Virus record (IMG/VR): IMGVR_UViG_3300029448_000001
Location: 45,957-109,956 of that record
Origin: a virus
DNA: 64,000 bases
Strand: one strand, 5' to 3'
Part shown: positions 35,397-43,770 of the stretch, piece after piece
Layout of the letters: each line of letters opens with the position of its first letter
How positions within the stretch are numbered: the stretch's first letter is position 1
Notes under the pieces: generated by a model
Database searches by the model: none
Told to the model about the DNA's origin: nothing
What the model saw: the letters and a program-made list of their open reading frames with translations, nothing else
Program-made: the position numbers and the translations under genes

Positions 35397-35597
35397 ATGA
35401 AAAAGCTGTCCCAGTTTCAAAAAGTCCTCAGTTACTTGCGAGGCAAAAAACGTACTTTGACAAGGTCTCAAGCCATGCAAAGATTCAAGGTCAAAAATTT
35501 ACCTGCTAGAATTAGTGAAATAAGACAAGCTGGTTATAAGGTAAATAAAGTGAAAAATAGAGTAGGAACAACTGCATATTCTATAGTTTCACGCTAA
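35397..35597 (+). CDS. Small winged-helix-like DNA-binding protein
   Basis: A 66-residue basic protein. LSQFQKVLSYLRGKKRTLTR followed by SQAMQRFKVKNLPARISEIRQ is a helix-turn-helix pattern seen in small phage regulators, and a final GTTAYSIVSR strand completes a winged helix. It has an AGGAG site. It could regulate transcription or bind replication structures; nothing more specific can be said. Confidence 0.7.
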   Translation: MKKLSQFQKVLSYLRGKKRTLTRSQAMQRFKVKNLPARISEIRQAGYKVNKVKNRVGTTAYSIVSR

Positions 35598-35604
35598 TTT
35601 TTGT

Positions 35605-35612
35605 TATAAATA
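35605..35612 (+). promoter_or_regulatory. Late promoter upstream of hsp20
   Basis: Exact TATAAATA eight bases after the preceding stop. As at 7540, a hairpin begins immediately downstream (35612), so the hsp20 late transcript would start with or inside the hairpin. Confidence 0.65.
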
Positions 35613-35648
35613 AAAGCGATACGCCTACCAAGGGTATCGCTTTTTATT
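35612..35648 (+). terminator. Hairpin terminator between winged-helix gene and hsp20
   Basis: Perfect 11-bp stem AAAAGCGATAC with GTATCGCTTTT and a T-rich tail. It ends the clamp-loader/regA transcript. Because it abuts a late promoter, it may also form the 5' end of the hsp20 mRNA. Confidence 0.85.
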
Positions 35649-35679
35649 TTATTAACTCGCTTAATTTAAGGAGACTATT

Positions 35680-36165
35680 ATGACAAACCTAGCATTACAG
35701 CCTTTTGGCGATGTCTTTGACAAATTCTCAAAATCTTTTATTGGTAGTGATTCAGTTTATGATAATATGCATAAACTTCATGATGACTTAACCAAAAATA
35801 TTCCAAACTATCCCCCTTATAACATTCGTAAGGTTGAAGATAATAAGTATGTTATCGAACTTGCTTTGGCAGGATTCGCAAAACAAGACTTAGAAATTCT
35901 TCTAGAAGAGAATATGCTAAAGATTACAGGAAAAACTGTTGAAGATTCCTCGGAAAACTTCTTATTCAAAGGAATAGCAAATAGAACTTTCACTCGCTCC
36001 TTTGCTCTTGATGAACAAGTTGAAGTAAAAGATGCAGAGATGTTGAATGGGTTGCTTAAAGTTTTTCTGGAAAGAATTATTCCAGAACATAAGAAACCTA
36101 GAAAGATTGATGTTAAAGATGAAAATGGTGAGGTTGCAAGTTCTAAGAAAATAGAAAAGAAGTAG
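35680..36165 (+). CDS. hsp20: Small heat-shock protein Hsp20
   Basis: Alpha-crystallin-type holdase of 161 residues. The core runs from about 45 to 140: PPYNIRKVEDNKYVIELALA, then GFAKQDLEILLEENML, GKTVED, and FTRSFALDE. The C-terminal I-x-I-like anchor is weak (RKIDVKD). It should keep unfolded proteins soluble during infection or assist virion assembly. Hsp20 genes are common in cyanophages and pelagiphages. A late promoter and an AAGGAG site precede it; a perfect hairpin follows. Confidence 0.92.
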   Translation: MTNLALQPFGDVFDKFSKSFIGSDSVYDNMHKLHDDLTKNIPNYPPYNIRKVEDNKYVIELALAGFAKQDLEILLEENMLKITGKTVEDSSENFLFKGIANRTFTRSFALDEQVEVKDAEMLNGLLKVFLERIIPEHKKPRKIDVKDENGEVASSKKIEKK

Positions 36166-36167
36166 CC

Positions 36168-36198
36168 AAAAGGGGAACAACAATGTTCCCCTTTTTTA
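36168..36198. terminator. Bidirectional terminator between hsp20 and pqqA
   Basis: Perfect 12-bp stem AAAAGGGGAACA with TGTTCCCCTTTT and loop ACAA. T runs are present on both strands (longer on plus). It lies three bases past the hsp20 stop and two bases past the minus-strand pqqA stop, so it can end both convergent transcripts. Confidence 0.9.
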
Positions 36199-36200
36199 TT

Positions 36201-36272
36201 TTAAGTAGAAGCAATATACATAGTAACTTCAAACCCAAATCGCAAATCAGTAGCAGTAGGTTTTGTCCACAT
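36201..36272 (-). CDS. pqqA: PqqA, precursor peptide of the cofactor PQQ
   Basis: A 23-residue gene on the minus strand. It begins MWTKPTATDLR and continues FGFEVTMYIAST. This matches the bacterial PqqA pattern W-x-KP-x3-DLR-x-GFEVTMY almost residue by residue. E15 and Y19, the pair that PqqE crosslinks to build PQQ, have the required E-x3-Y spacing. The 23-residue length equals that of typical PqqA. An AAAAGGA site lies six bases upstream, a promoter-like element at 36298-36326 and a terminator downstream. No pqqB, C, D or E is in the window, so maturation would need host enzymes. Confidence 0.87.
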   Translation of the reverse strand: MWTKPTATDLRFGFEVTMYIAST

Positions 36273-36297
36273 GTTTTTTCCTTTTAAAAAGTTAGTA

Positions 36298-36325
36298 TTG
36301 ATATGAGTAATAGACTCATGTACAA
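36298..36325 (-). promoter_or_regulatory. Overlapping minus-strand promoter for pqqA
   Basis: Read on the minus strand, the same block gives TTGTAC as -35 and TATCAA as -10 with a 16-base spacer holding the same inverted repeat. Transcription would begin near 36291, leaving a leader of about 18 bases with the AAAAGGA ribosome site. Match to consensus is moderate. Confidence 0.5.
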
Positions 36326-36326
36326 T
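36298..36326 (+). promoter_or_regulatory. Sigma-70-like promoter of DNA polymerase gene 43
   Basis: -35 TTGATA (36298-36303), spacer of exactly 17 bases, -10 TACAAT (36321-36326). The spacer contains an inverted repeat ATGAGT-AATAG-ACTCAT (36303-36319), a candidate operator. The leader to the gene 43 ATG is about 64 bases and lacks a clear ribosome site next to the start. Confidence 0.7.
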
Positions 36327-36396
36327 ATGTATATGACTTTTTAAAATAATCGTCTAATGAAAAGTATGAGTTTTAACAAAATAAGTATAAACACTA

Positions 36397-38877
36397 ATGA
36401 AATTTTACACTAACTTTTTAAGATATGGTAATCGAATTTTTATTCGAGGCTATAGTAATGGAAAACAATTCAGCGATAAAGTTGAATATAATCCTGTCCT
36501 ATACTTTCCTACAAAAGAAAAAACTAAATTCAAAACCTTACAAGGTGAATATGTAAAACCTGTTCCTCAAGCAAATATTAAAAGTGCATTAGAAGTTATT
36601 AAGAATTATAATGAGATAGAAAATTATCAAGTCTACGGTTCTACTAATTTTCCTTATGTTTATATAAATGAAACGTATACAGGAAAAGTAAATTATGATG
36701 TATCTCAAATAAAAATAGCTAATATAGATATTGAAGTTGCTTCCGAAAATGGATTTCCTGATGTTGACTTTGCTTGTGAAGAGGTAACAGCAATTACAAT
36801 TAAACTGAAAGATATTTTTTATGTATTTGGTTGTGATGAATATTCTAACAATAAAGATAATGTAAAATATTATAAATGTGATTCGGAATCTGATTTATTA
36901 AAAAAGTTTTTAAAATTATGGTGTCAACATAGTCCTGATGTAATTACAGGTTGGAATGTAAGATTTTTTGATATTCCTTATTTGCACAATCGTATGTGTA
37001 AAATTTTAGGAGAATCCGAAACTAAAAATTTATCACCATGGAAAATAGTTGAAGCTGATAATATATTCATTAGAGGTAGTGAGCAAAAATCATATAACAT
37101 TTATGGCGTAACAACTTTAGATTATTATGAACTTTATAAAAAGTTTACATATACTCAACAAGAAAGTTATAAATTAGACCATATTGCTTTTGTAGAGTTA
37201 GGTGAAAAAAAATTAGATTATTCTGAATATGAATCCTTACATACTTTGTATAAAAATGATTATCAGAAATTTATTGATTATAATATAAAAGATGTAGAGT
37301 TGGTTGATAAGCTAGAATCAAAAATGAAACTTTTAGAACTTGCTTTTGCTTTGGCTTATGATGCTAAAACTAATTTTGTTGATGTGTTTACTCAAGTAAG
37401 AATGTGGGATTGCCTAATTCATAATTATTTAATTAATAAAAATATTGTTGTTCCTCAAAAAAGAGTTACAAGAAAAGACGTACAGTATGCAGGTGCGTAT
37501 GTAAAAGATCCTATAGTTGGTATGCACGATTGGATTGCTTCTTTTGATTTGAATAGTTTGTACCCTCATTTAATTATGCAATATAATATTTCACCTGAAA
37601 CAATCATGTCTAATACGGATATGCCTACAGATATTGAGTATTATCTAAAAGAATCTAATGAAATAAAAAAAAGTAAATATTGTGTTGCGGCAAATGGTAC
37701 TTGTTTTTCCAAAACAAAACAAGGATTCTTACCTGAGATGATGGAAAGTATGTATGGTGAAAGGTCTGAGTATAAAAAGAAAATGATTTTAGCTGAAAAA
37801 GAATATGAAAAAACTAAAGATAAAAGTTTAGTTAATGATATCTCTAGATACAAGAATATTCAAATGGCAAAAAAGATTCAACTAAATTCAGCTTATGGTG
37901 CCTTAGGTAATGAGTATTTTAGATTTTTTGATGTTAGACAAGCTGAAGCAATTACGTTGTCAGGTCAGTTAAGTATTAGATGGATTGCTAATGATTTAAA
38001 TAGATATTTAAATAATTTATTAAAGACAGAGGATAACGATTATGTTATAGCCTCTGATACTGATTCCGTTTATATAAACTTTGGACCATTAGTTTCAAAA
38101 GTTTTTAAGAATGAAACTGATAAAAATAAAATTGTAGATTTTTTAGATAAAGCATGTTCCGAAAAAATAGAACCATTCATTGACAACTCTTATGAAAAAT
38201 TAGCGAAAAGACAAAATGCTTTTTCGCAAAAGATGATTATGAAAAGAGAAGTTATATGCGATAAAGGAATATGGACAGCTAAGAAAAGATATATTTTAAA
38301 TGTTTGGGATAGTGAAGGTGTAAGATATGGCTCTGCAAAATTAAAAATGTCGGGTATAGAGGCCGTTAAGTCGTCAACGCCTTATGCATGTAGAGAGAAG
38401 ATTAAAGATGCTCTCAATGTTGTTATGAATGGTAATGAAAATGAATTTCATTCTTTTGTTGAAAAAACTAAAAACGAATTTAAAAAGTTATCTTTTGAAG
38501 ATATTGCCTTTCCTAGAAGTGTATCTAATATTAATAAATTTAAAGACAAAGCACACATTTATGGTAAAGGTACTCCTATTCATGTTAGAGGTGCATTATT
38601 ATTCAACACATTAGTAAACAAGAATAAATTAGAAAAGAAATATGAACTTATACGAAATGGGAATAAAGTTAAATTTTGTTATTTAAAACTTCCTAATCCT
38701 ATTCAAGAAAATGTTTTAGCTATAAATAACATATTACCTAAAGAATTTAAACTTGAAGAATATATTGATTATCAACTACAATTTGAAAAGGCATTTTTAG
38801 AGCCTTTAAATATCATTGTGGATAAGATTGATTGGACAACAGAAAAAGTAAATACACTAGAGGGGTTTTTCTCATGA
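36397..38877 (+). CDS. 43: DNA polymerase gp43 (family B)
   Basis: Replicative polymerase of 826 residues. The exonuclease domain has D111-I-E113 (ANIDIEVAS) and later NVRFFDIPYL. Polymerase motif A is SFDLNSLYPHL near 384, motif B KKIQLNSAYGALGN near 490, and motif C ASDTDSVY near 553. Length is slightly below T4 gp43 (898), normal for marine relatives. The start region lacks a strong ribosome site, which would suit regulation at the mRNA leader as in T4. It ends at an ATGA overlap. Confidence 0.97.
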   Translation: MKFYTNFLRYGNRIFIRGYSNGKQFSDKVEYNPVLYFPTKEKTKFKTLQGEYVKPVPQANIKSALEVIKNYNEIENYQVYGSTNFPYVYINETYTGKVNYDVSQIKIANIDIEVASENGFPDVDFACEEVTAITIKLKDIFYVFGCDEYSNNKDNVKYYKCDSESDLLKKFLKLWCQHSPDVITGWNVRFFDIPYLHNRMCKILGESETKNLSPWKIVEADNIFIRGSEQKSYNIYGVTTLDYYELYKKFTYTQQESYKLDHIAFVELGEKKLDYSEYESLHTLYKNDYQKFIDYNIKDVELVDKLESKMKLLELAFALAYDAKTNFVDVFTQVRMWDCLIHNYLINKNIVVPQKRVTRKDVQYAGAYVKDPIVGMHDWIASFDLNSLYPHLIMQYNISPETIMSNTDMPTDIEYYLKESNEIKKSKYCVAANGTCFSKTKQGFLPEMMESMYGERSEYKKKMILAEKEYEKTKDKSLVNDISRYKNIQMAKKIQLNSAYGALGNEYFRFFDVRQAEAITLSGQLSIRWIANDLNRYLNNLLKTEDNDYVIASDTDSVYINFGPLVSKVFKNETDKNKIVDFLDKACSEKIEPFIDNSYEKLAKRQNAFSQKMIMKREVICDKGIWTAKKRYILNVWDSEGVRYGSAKLKMSGIEAVKSSTPYACREKIKDALNVVMNGNENEFHSFVEKTKNEFKKLSFEDIAFPRSVSNINKFKDKAHIYGKGTPIHVRGALLFNTLVNKNKLEKKYELIRNGNKVKFCYLKLPNPIQENVLAINNILPKEFKLEEYIDYQLQFEKAFLEPLNIIVDKIDWTTEKVNTLEGFFS

Positions 38878-39281
38878 GCATAAGAAACATACCAGAAGAA
38901 TATTTAAAATTTAGAAAAGAAGATGATTATGGATTTAGTGCTGTAGATGAATCATCACTTCAGACTACAGTAAATCCTGATACATTGGAAACTGAAGTTA
39001 TTGCAAACTCGATTTCTACATCTAATGAAAACATATCAAAGTTAGAAAATAAAATAGATGGCATCATGAATCTTTATAATAAAAATAAATTAGGATTAGA
39101 TGCTGAAAGAAAACAAATGCAAGAGGAAGTTGCATCTAAACTTGTTAAGTTAGAACAGCTAATTATGCCTTTGTTAGTAAATTTAATGAAGAATCCTGAG
39201 AAAGAATATATTTACTGGCCTAACAGAATTGAAAAGTTGCAAGAACAAGTAGATAAAGTTTTAGAATTGACTAGAGATTAA
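38874..39281 (+). CDS. Conserved protein next to DNA polymerase
   Basis: About 135 residues from ATG 38874 (ATGA overlap with gene 43); an ORF extension upstream inside gene 43 is ignored. Begins SIRNIPEEYLKFRKEDDYGFS and then forms a helical, coiled-coil-like protein with IEKLQEQVDKVLELTRD at the end. Homologues follow the polymerase in other marine T4-like phages. Possibly a structural or replisome accessory protein; function unknown. Confidence 0.7.
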   Translation: MSIRNIPEEYLKFRKEDDYGFSAVDESSLQTTVNPDTLETEVIANSISTSNENISKLENKIDGIMNLYNKNKLGLDAERKQMQEEVASKLVKLEQLIMPLLVNLMKNPEKEYIYWPNRIEKLQEQVDKVLELTRD

Positions 39282-39284
39282 ATT

Positions 39285-40115
39285 ATGTTTTTTGTTATAT
39301 TGATGTTGCTTAGTGCATTATCAGTTTCGGCAGTTGCGGCATATTATTCTATTATAGGACTTATTGCAATATTTGCCGCTAGCCCTGGACCTATAGCTAT
39401 TATGGGAGCATCTTTAGAGGTAGCTAAACTCATAACCGCTAGTTGGTTATATAAGAACTGGGATAACGCACCTAGGATAATGAAATATTATTTTACATTA
39501 GCAGTGGTTATTCTAGTGTTTATAACATCAGTAGGAATATTTGGATTTCTTTCAAAGGCACACCTAGAGGCAAATTTAGATGTAGGAGAAACTTCAGTAC
39601 AATTAAAAATATTAAAAGAGCGTGAGTCAATGCTAAATGAGAGATTACAATATCTTTACAAAAAAGCAGGTGACGATCCTGAAAAAATAGCTAGAGCAAC
39701 AAATAAAGCCATCTTAGAAACTCAAGATGATTTGCAAAAAATTAAACTTGAACAGTTGCCTTTGATGAGAGAAGAAAATAAACAGATGGCAGAAGTAGGA
39801 CCTTTGAAGTACATAGCGGAATTAATTTATGGTGATGATGTGGAATCGCACTTTGATTCTGCTGTTAGATTTGTTATAATATTATTAGTATTTGTATTTG
39901 ACCCATTAGCAGTTTTACTAATTGTAGCATCAAATTATTCACTAAAACAGATAAGAGGAGAGTTGCCTCCACCAGTAAAAACACCATCAAATGCAGTAGT
40001 AAAAAAACAAACAACAAGGAAAAAAAGAGTAAGAAAAAAAATAGGTGCTTCTACACCATGGCCAGTACCTGTTGATAAAAATGAGTTGAAAGAGTTACGA
40101 GATAAAATTTCTTAA
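39285..40115 (+). CDS. Multi-pass membrane protein with coiled coil
   Basis: A 276-residue protein with about four membrane segments: three in residues 1-90 (including [18 protein letters not shown] and [19 protein letters not shown]) and one near 195-220. Between them is a long charged helix ([19 protein letters not shown]). The C-terminus is basic ([13 protein letters not shown]) and cytoplasmic by charge. Related proteins lie between 43 and uvsX in marine T4-like phages. No known function. Confidence 0.7.
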   Translation: MFFVILMLLSALSVSAVAAYYSIIGLIAIFAASPGPIAIMGASLEVAKLITASWLYKNWDNAPRIMKYYFTLAVVILVFITSVGIFGFLSKAHLEANLDVGETSVQLKILKERESMLNERLQYLYKKAGDDPEKIARATNKAILETQDDLQKIKLEQLPLMREENKQMAEVGPLKYIAELIYGDDVESHFDSAVRFVIILLVFVFDPLAVLLIVASNYSLKQIRGELPPPVKTPSNAVVKKQTTRKKRVRKKIGASTPWPVPVDKNELKELRDKIS

Positions 40116-40125
40116 AAGGATAGTT

Positions 40126-41172
40126 ATGAATTTTTTTACAAATTTAGTTGAGCAGTTAAAAGATGAAGATACCACAATTGCCAGTTTAGAAAACTCTTCT
40201 TCAGAGTTTAGTGGATATATTGATACAGGTTCGTATGCACTTAATGCCTTGCTGTCGGGAACAATTCACGGGGGAGTTCCTAATAATAAAGTTACAACAT
40301 TTGCAGGCGAATCAGCTACGGGTAAAACATTTTTTGTTTTAGGCGTAGCAAAAAGATTTTTAGAAGATAATCCTGAAGGTGGTGTGGTTTATTTTGATAC
40401 CGAAGCCGCAGTTACAAATAAAATGATGACTCAACGAGGTATTGATACGAGCAGAGTTGTTATATCTGAACCAGATACAATTCAAAAATTTAGGCATACA
40501 GCACTTCAAATTATACAAAAATATTCTGAGCAACCTGAAGATAAAAGAAAACCTATGATTATGATTTTAGATTCTTTGGGTCAGTTGTCTTCCACAAAAG
40601 AAATGGAAGATACTTCTGAGGGGAAAGAAACCAGAGATATGACTAAATCACAAACTCTTAAGGCTACATTTAGAGTTTTAAACTTAAAGTTAGCTAAAGT
40701 AAATGTTCCGTTGATGGTTACTAATCATGTATATGATGTTGTAGGTTCTTATATCCCAATGAAAGAAATGTCAGGTGGTAGTGGTCTTAAATATACAGCT
40801 AGTACTATTGTATATTTGACTAAGAAAAAAGAAAAAGACGGAACTGAAATAATAGGAAATATTGTGAAAGCAAAACTCCACAAAAGCAGAATCACAAAAG
40901 AAAATAAAATAATAGAAACTAAACTTACTTACGATAAAGGTTTAGATAGGTATTATGGTTTACTAGATATAGCTGAAAAGTATGACATAATAAAAAAAGT
41001 TTCTACACGATATGAATTGCCTGATGGAACAAAAGTATTCGGAAAAGCAATAAATCAATCACCTGAAAAATATTTTACTGAAGATATTTTACAAAAAATA
41101 GATGATGTTTGTAAACAAGAATTTTTGTATGGGCATGAAACTGTAGGAGAAGAAGATGAAGCCATTGTTTAA
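40126..41172 (+). CDS. uvsX: RecA-like recombinase UvsX
   Basis: Strand-exchange protein of 348 residues. Walker A GESATGKT (61-68), Walker [10 protein letters not shown] (about 144-152), and DNA-binding loops with [12 protein letters not shown] around 222-233. It forms filaments on single-stranded DNA loaded by UvsY and drives recombination-dependent replication. Length is slightly below T4 UvsX (391). It overlaps the next small gene by 17 bases and lies before helicase gene 41, the usual order. Confidence 0.95.
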   Translation: MNFFTNLVEQLKDEDTTIASLENSSSEFSGYIDTGSYALNALLSGTIHGGVPNNKVTTFAGESATGKTFFVLGVAKRFLEDNPEGGVVYFDTEAAVTNKMMTQRGIDTSRVVISEPDTIQKFRHTALQIIQKYSEQPEDKRKPMIMILDSLGQLSSTKEMEDTSEGKETRDMTKSQTLKATFRVLNLKLAKVNVPLMVTNHVYDVVGSYIPMKEMSGGSGLKYTASTIVYLTKKKEKDGTEIIGNIVKAKLHKSRITKENKIIETKLTYDKGLDRYYGLLDIAEKYDIIKKVSTRYELPDGTKVFGKAINQSPEKYFTEDILQKIDDVCKQEFLYGHETVGEEDEAIV

Positions 41173-41470
41173 ATTAACTGAGTTTGATTCAAAAAGAAAT
41201 ACGACTATCATAAAAATAGAAGAGCCTGAGTTTAAAGATATAGATTTTTATTTTAATGCTATCAAACCTGCTAAAGAACCTAATGAAGATGGTACATATA
41301 CTATTTCTTTTGAATATGAAACAATAAATCAAAATGAAAATGTTGAAGCTACTTTTGATGATGAAAAGAAAAAAAGATTTGAAAATGTATTGGGAAATAT
41401 ATTAAACTCTATATTAGAAGAAAATTTACTAGAAATAAATTCAAAGGAAACGAATGGACTTAGAACATAA
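41156..41470 (+). CDS. Conserved small acidic protein between uvsX and 41
   Basis: A 104-residue acidic protein that overlaps both uvsX (17 bases) and gene 41 (17 bases), so expression is tightly linked to both. It reads [20 protein letters not shown] at the start, with a beta-strand-rich middle and a helical end. The location suggests an accessory role in recombination-coupled replication, as for small UvsX-linked genes in cyanophages. No domain recognised. Confidence 0.65.
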   Translation: MKPLFKLTEFDSKRNTTIIKIEEPEFKDIDFYFNAIKPAKEPNEDGTYTISFEYETINQNENVEATFDDEKKKRFENVLGNILNSILEENLLEINSKETNGLRT

Positions 41471-42821
41471 AATATTGAAACATTTAGTTTATGATAAAAA
41501 GTACACTAGAACTGTTTTACCTTTTTTAAAAAAAGAATACTTTACTCAAAATGCTGAAATAGTTTTGTTTGAAGAAATTTGTAAATACATTCATGAATAT
41601 AAATCTAATCCAACCAAAGAAACTCTTTTAATACAGGTTGATAAAAATGCATCTTTATCAGAAAATTTACATAAAGAAACTCAAAATCTTGTAGAAGAGG
41701 TTACTGCTAATTCTGATATTCAAGATTCAGATTGGTTGATAGATACGACCGAAAAGTTTTGTAAACAAAAAGCAATATACAATGGTTTAATGCAAAGCAT
41801 TCAGATTGTAGATGAAAATGATAAAGAAAGAAATAAATTAGATTTAGGTGCTATACCTAAAATATTGACTGATGCGTTAGCTGTTTCTTTTGATAATCAT
41901 ATTGGTCATGACCTTGTAGAAGATGCAGAGCAAAGACATGAGTATTATCATTTGGTTGAAAAAAGAGTTCCATTTGATATTGAGATGTTAAACAAAATAA
42001 CCAAGGGTGGTGTTCCTGAAAAGTCTTTGAATGTTATTCTTGCAGGTACTGGTGTTGGTAAATCTTTGTTTATGTGTCATTGTGCCTCTGCTAATATGGC
42101 TATGGGTAAAAATGTTCTTTACATAACTTTAGAAATGTCTGAAGAGAGAATTGCTGAAAGAGTTGATGCAAATTTGATGAATGTTAAGTTAGATGATTTA
42201 GTTGCTTTACCTAAAGATAGTTATATGAAAAAGATAGAAAGAATAAGGGAAAAAACTGCCGGTAAATTAATTATCAAAGAATATCCTACTGCAACAGCAA
42301 ATCCTCTGCATTTTAAGAGATTACTAGATGAATTAAGATTAAAAAAGCAATTTATCCCAGATATCATATACGTTGATTACATAAACATATGTACGTCTTC
42401 AAGAATCAAGCCTGGGTCCAATGCCAACTCATACACTTATGTCAAAGCTATAGCAGAGGAACTCAGAGGACTAGCGGTCGAATATAGCGTTCCTATAATA
42501 TCTGCAACTCAATCTACAAGGTCAGGTTATACAAATACTGATGTAGGATTAGAAGATACTTCAGAATCTTTTGGGTTACCTGCGACTGCTGACTTTATGT
42601 TTGCAATAATTTCTAGCGACCAATTATCAGAATTAAATCAAGTTTTGATAAAGCAACTTAAAAATAGATATAGTGACCCAAACAAAAATAAAAGATTTAT
42701 TGTGGGCATAGATAAGCCTAAGATGAGAATTTATGATGTAGAGCAGACTGCTCAAGGAGATGTTTTAGATAGCGGTCAAACTGAAACCAAGCAAGATAAA
42801 TTTAAGGGGTTTAAGGTATGA
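41454..42821 (+). CDS. 41: Replicative helicase gp41 (DnaB family)
   Basis: Hexameric helicase of 455 residues that unwinds DNA ahead of the leading-strand polymerase and stimulates gp61 primase. Walker A AGTGVGKSL is near 197-205, Walker B IIYVDYINIC near 302-311, and QLKNRYSDPNKNKRF near the end matches the DnaB arginine-finger region. The N-terminal domain (1-150) is helical. It overlaps neighbours on both sides. Confidence 0.95.
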   Translation: MDLEHKILKHLVYDKKYTRTVLPFLKKEYFTQNAEIVLFEEICKYIHEYKSNPTKETLLIQVDKNASLSENLHKETQNLVEEVTANSDIQDSDWLIDTTEKFCKQKAIYNGLMQSIQIVDENDKERNKLDLGAIPKILTDALAVSFDNHIGHDLVEDAEQRHEYYHLVEKRVPFDIEMLNKITKGGVPEKSLNVILAGTGVGKSLFMCHCASANMAMGKNVLYITLEMSEERIAERVDANLMNVKLDDLVALPKDSYMKKIERIREKTAGKLIIKEYPTATANPLHFKRLLDELRLKKQFIPDIIYVDYINICTSSRIKPGSNANSYTYVKAIAEELRGLAVEYSVPIISATQSTRSGYTNTDVGLEDTSESFGLPATADFMFAIISSDQLSELNQVLIKQLKNRYSDPNKNKRFIVGIDKPKMRIYDVEQTAQGDVLDSGQTETKQDKFKGFKV

Positions 42822-43189
42822 TAAACGAAAGAAATTTAGATGACTTAAAAAATACATTAAACGGATTAAAAAAATCAATTAAAGAACTTGAGAAAGTGGT
42901 TGATAGAATAGAATGCCCTAGAGATTGGAGCCAATCAATTTACACTACAACTGTTAATTTAGATAATGAGGTTCGTGAAACTTACGATTTATATGAAAAC
43001 GTAAAGGAAACTTCTATATACGATTCAGGTTCAGGTGCAACAGAAACATCTTTAGTCATGAATGAAGACGAAATGAACGACTTACAATTTAAATTTGATT
43101 TTGACGAGGAAAACTTGCAATCACACGAAATAGAGGACGAAGTGAAAAACGTAGTCCAATTTCCATTCCCAAAACAAAACAGACCTTAA
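42818..43189 (+). CDS. Hypothetical acidic protein after helicase
   Basis: A 123-residue protein starting at an ATGA overlap with gene 41. The N-terminal 35 residues are coiled-coil-like (LDDLKNTLNGLKKSIKELEK), followed by IECPRDWSQ and a Thr/Tyr-rich middle, and the C-terminus is acidic. No family recognised. Coupling to the helicase suggests a replication-time role. Confidence 0.6.
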   Translation: MINERNLDDLKNTLNGLKKSIKELEKVVDRIECPRDWSQSIYTTTVNLDNEVRETYDLYENVKETSIYDSGSGATETSLVMNEDEMNDLQFKFDFDEENLQSHEIEDEVKNVVQFPFPKQNRP

Positions 43190-43197
43190 CAGTAGAT

Positions 43198-43350
43198 ATG
43201 TTTAATCCTATTGAACTAGTTGAAGAAAGTAGTTTAACTAGGATTAAAATATATAAAAAAAGTGGTATGTACTACTTGGTTAGAAATTCTGTAATAATAT
43301 ACTCAACATCTTCTAAATTAGTAGCAGTATCGAGAATGGTGACATATTAA
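43198..43350 (+). CDS. Small hypothetical protein (50 residues)
   Basis: ATG 43198 to TAA 43348-43350. The protein begins FNPIELVEESSLTRIKI and continues with a beta-rich stretch including GMYYLVRNSVIIYS. No strong ribosome site upstream; it fills the gap between the helicase-linked gene and the late promoter at 43355. Coding is supported by the intact frame across nearly the full gap, but this is modest evidence. Confidence 0.5.
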   Translation: MFNPIELVEESSLTRIKIYKKSGMYYLVRNSVIIYSTSSKLVAVSRMVTY

Positions 43351-43354
43351 AAAT

Positions 43355-43362
43355 TATAAATA
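43355..43362 (+). promoter_or_regulatory. Late promoter for virion gene block
   Basis: Exact TATAAATA five bases after the small ORF stop and 36 bases before the ATG at 43398, which has a TAGGAG site. It opens the late block that runs to about 52.6 kb. Confidence 0.8.
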
Positions 43363-43397
43363 CTCCTATAGAAAAACGAACAATATAGGAGATTTTA

Positions 43398-43748
43398 ATG
43401 TCAAAAGATGTTCTCAAAAATACTGATACTGAGGTAGTTGTTAGAGTTACCTCAGAGTCTACGGCAAACGTGGCTTTTGCCGACAGTACAAAAGATACTG
43501 TGACACCTACTGAATATCATATCAAAGAAATTCATTATTCTAATGATGCCTCTCATATAACTCAAATCTTTCGTGCAAATACACTTCTATATAATTTAGG
43601 AGGTTCAGGCAGTTTCAAATATGATTCTTGGGTTGATAGTGCAAATTCAACTTCTCCTATACGAGTTACTCCCACTAATAGTTCTCATAAGTATACGGTA
43701 GTGCTTCATTTAAGAAAAACTGCATCTTATGACTCTAGCGAGTATTAA
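43398..43748 (+). CDS. Probable small virion protein
   Basis: A 116-residue beta-rich protein, rich in Ser and Thr, directly behind a late promoter. Examples are EVVVRVTSESTANVAFADST and KYTVVLHLRKTASYDSSEY. No cysteine and no recognised domain. Composition and late promoter suggest a head or tail decoration protein. A near-consensus TTAATAAATA follows its stop. Confidence 0.6.
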   Translation: MSKDVLKNTDTEVVVRVTSESTANVAFADSTKDTVTPTEYHIKEIHYSNDASHITQIFRANTLLYNLGGSGSFKYDSWVDSANSTSPIRVTPTNSSHKYTVVLHLRKTASYDSSEY

Positions 43749-43770
43749 TAAATAAGACGAAAGGATTTTT

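Noticed and set aside
36201-36272. Whether the pqqA reading is a chance short frame
   Set aside because: The W-KP, DLR, GFEVTMY pattern, E-x3-Y spacing, exact family length, ribosome site and flanking terminator agree together, so chance was rejected.
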